Part shown: positions 6,384 through 6,711 of the stretch, one piece after another
How the letters are laid out: each line of letters opens with the position of its first letter
Numbering within the stretch: position 1 is the stretch's first letter
Assembly (NCBI GenBank): GCA_963639765.1
Contig: CAVHXA010000089.1
Location: forward strand, 1 to 6,711
DNA length: 6,711 nt
Reading direction: 5' to 3'
Origin: CAVHXA01 sp963639765
GTDB lineage: Bacteria; Bacillota; Clostridia; Oscillospirales; Oscillospiraceae
Notes under the pieces: generated by a model
What the model was told of the DNA's origin: nothing
Database searches by the model: none
What the model saw: only the letters and a program-made list of their open reading frames with translations
Position numbers and translations under genes: made by a program

Positions 6384-6711
6384 GCGGATTCTGGTGCTTG
6401 CCAACAATGATGTGGGATTGTATCGCTTTCGCAAAGACCTGTTGGCAGCTCTTTTATATGCGGGACACGAGGTTTATATCTCACTGCCGAATGGAGATTT
6501 TGTCCCGGAACTGGTACGGCTTGGCTGCCATTTCATTGATACACAGATTGAGCGCCGTGGAATGAACCCCATCCATGACAGTAAATTATTCCACCAATAC
6601 CGCGCCATGCTGAAAGAAGTCAAGCCGGATCTTGTTCTGACATACACCATCAAGCCCAATATCTACGGCGGATTGGCCTGCCGAATGGCACACATTCCCT
6701 ATGCTGTGAAC
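6352..6711 (+). CDS. GT4-type glycosyltransferase, N-terminal part (3' partial)
   Basis: An open frame of 120 codons runs off the right edge. After a short polar leader the protein reads RILVLANNDVGLYRFRKDLL, the first strand and helix of a GT-B fold. AGHEVYISLP, LGCHFIDTQIERRGMNP and KPDLVLTYTIKPNIYGG follow. This pattern is typical of the N-terminal (acceptor-binding) domain of GT4 glycosyltransferases such as PglA/CapM-like enzymes, which add the second sugar to the undecaprenyl-diphosphate-linked primer. The C-terminal nucleotide-sugar domain with its EX7E motif would lie outside the window. The gene overlaps the acetyltransferase gene by 32 bases in another frame, showing tight coupling. 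The donor and acceptor sugars cannot be told from this fragment. Confidence 0.88.
   Translation, partial: MSESLQGKSNKRILVLANNDVGLYRFRKDLLAALLYAGHEVYISLPNGDFVPELVRLGCHFIDTQIERRGMNPIHDSKLFHQYRAMLKEVKPDLVLTYTIKPNIYGGLACRMAHIPYAVN

Overview
The window is a compact, single-direction stretch (all genes on the + strand) of a surface-polysaccharide or glycoconjugate biosynthesis locus. Its fairly high G+C, strong AGGAG-type ribosome binding sites and gene types suggest a Gram-positive gut-type Clostridia (Oscillospiraceae/Faecalibacterium-like). That assignment is inference; no rRNA or marker gene is present.

Layout: (1) Bases 1-819 hold the 3' part of an unusual gene. Its first part resembles the C-terminal end of a tyrosine recombinase. 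It continues in frame into a PglD/NeuD-like sugar acyltransferase whose left-handed beta-helix is cut short. (2) Bases 851-4006 encode a 1051-residue superfamily 2 helicase: a helicase core of about 410 residues followed by nine tandem 'helicase associated' (HA) repeats. (3) Bases 4017-5138 encode a PLP-dependent DegT/DnrJ/EryC1/StrS sugar aminotransferase (PglE-like). (4) Bases 5138-5776 encode a PglC-like phosphoglycosyl transferase that starts glycan assembly on undecaprenyl phosphate. (5) Bases 5769-6383 encode a complete PglD/NeuD-like sugar N/O-acetyltransferase. (6) From 6352 to the window edge runs the N-terminal third or so of a GT4 glycosyltransferase.

Genes 3-6 fit one pathway. A 4-keto nucleotide sugar is transaminated (3) and acetylated (5). 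The sugar-phosphate is then loaded onto the lipid carrier (4) and extended by a glycosyltransferase (6). This is the logic of the UDP-N,N'-diacetylbacillosamine pathway. The 4,6-dehydratase that would supply the keto sugar is not in the window. The four genes are joined by overlapping or near-overlapping stop/start codons, so they are probably translationally coupled. The helicase ends 10 bases before the aminotransferase start and belongs to the same transcription unit.

The surprising part is the front end: a recombinase-tail/acyltransferase fusion and a nine-repeat helicase inside a sugar operon. Neither has an obvious role in sugar chemistry, and they are the best candidates for something undescribed, such as locus rearrangement, regulation or defence. 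No RNA gene, CRISPR array, insertion sequence, clear promoter or terminator was found. No gene-free stretch exceeds about 31 bases.
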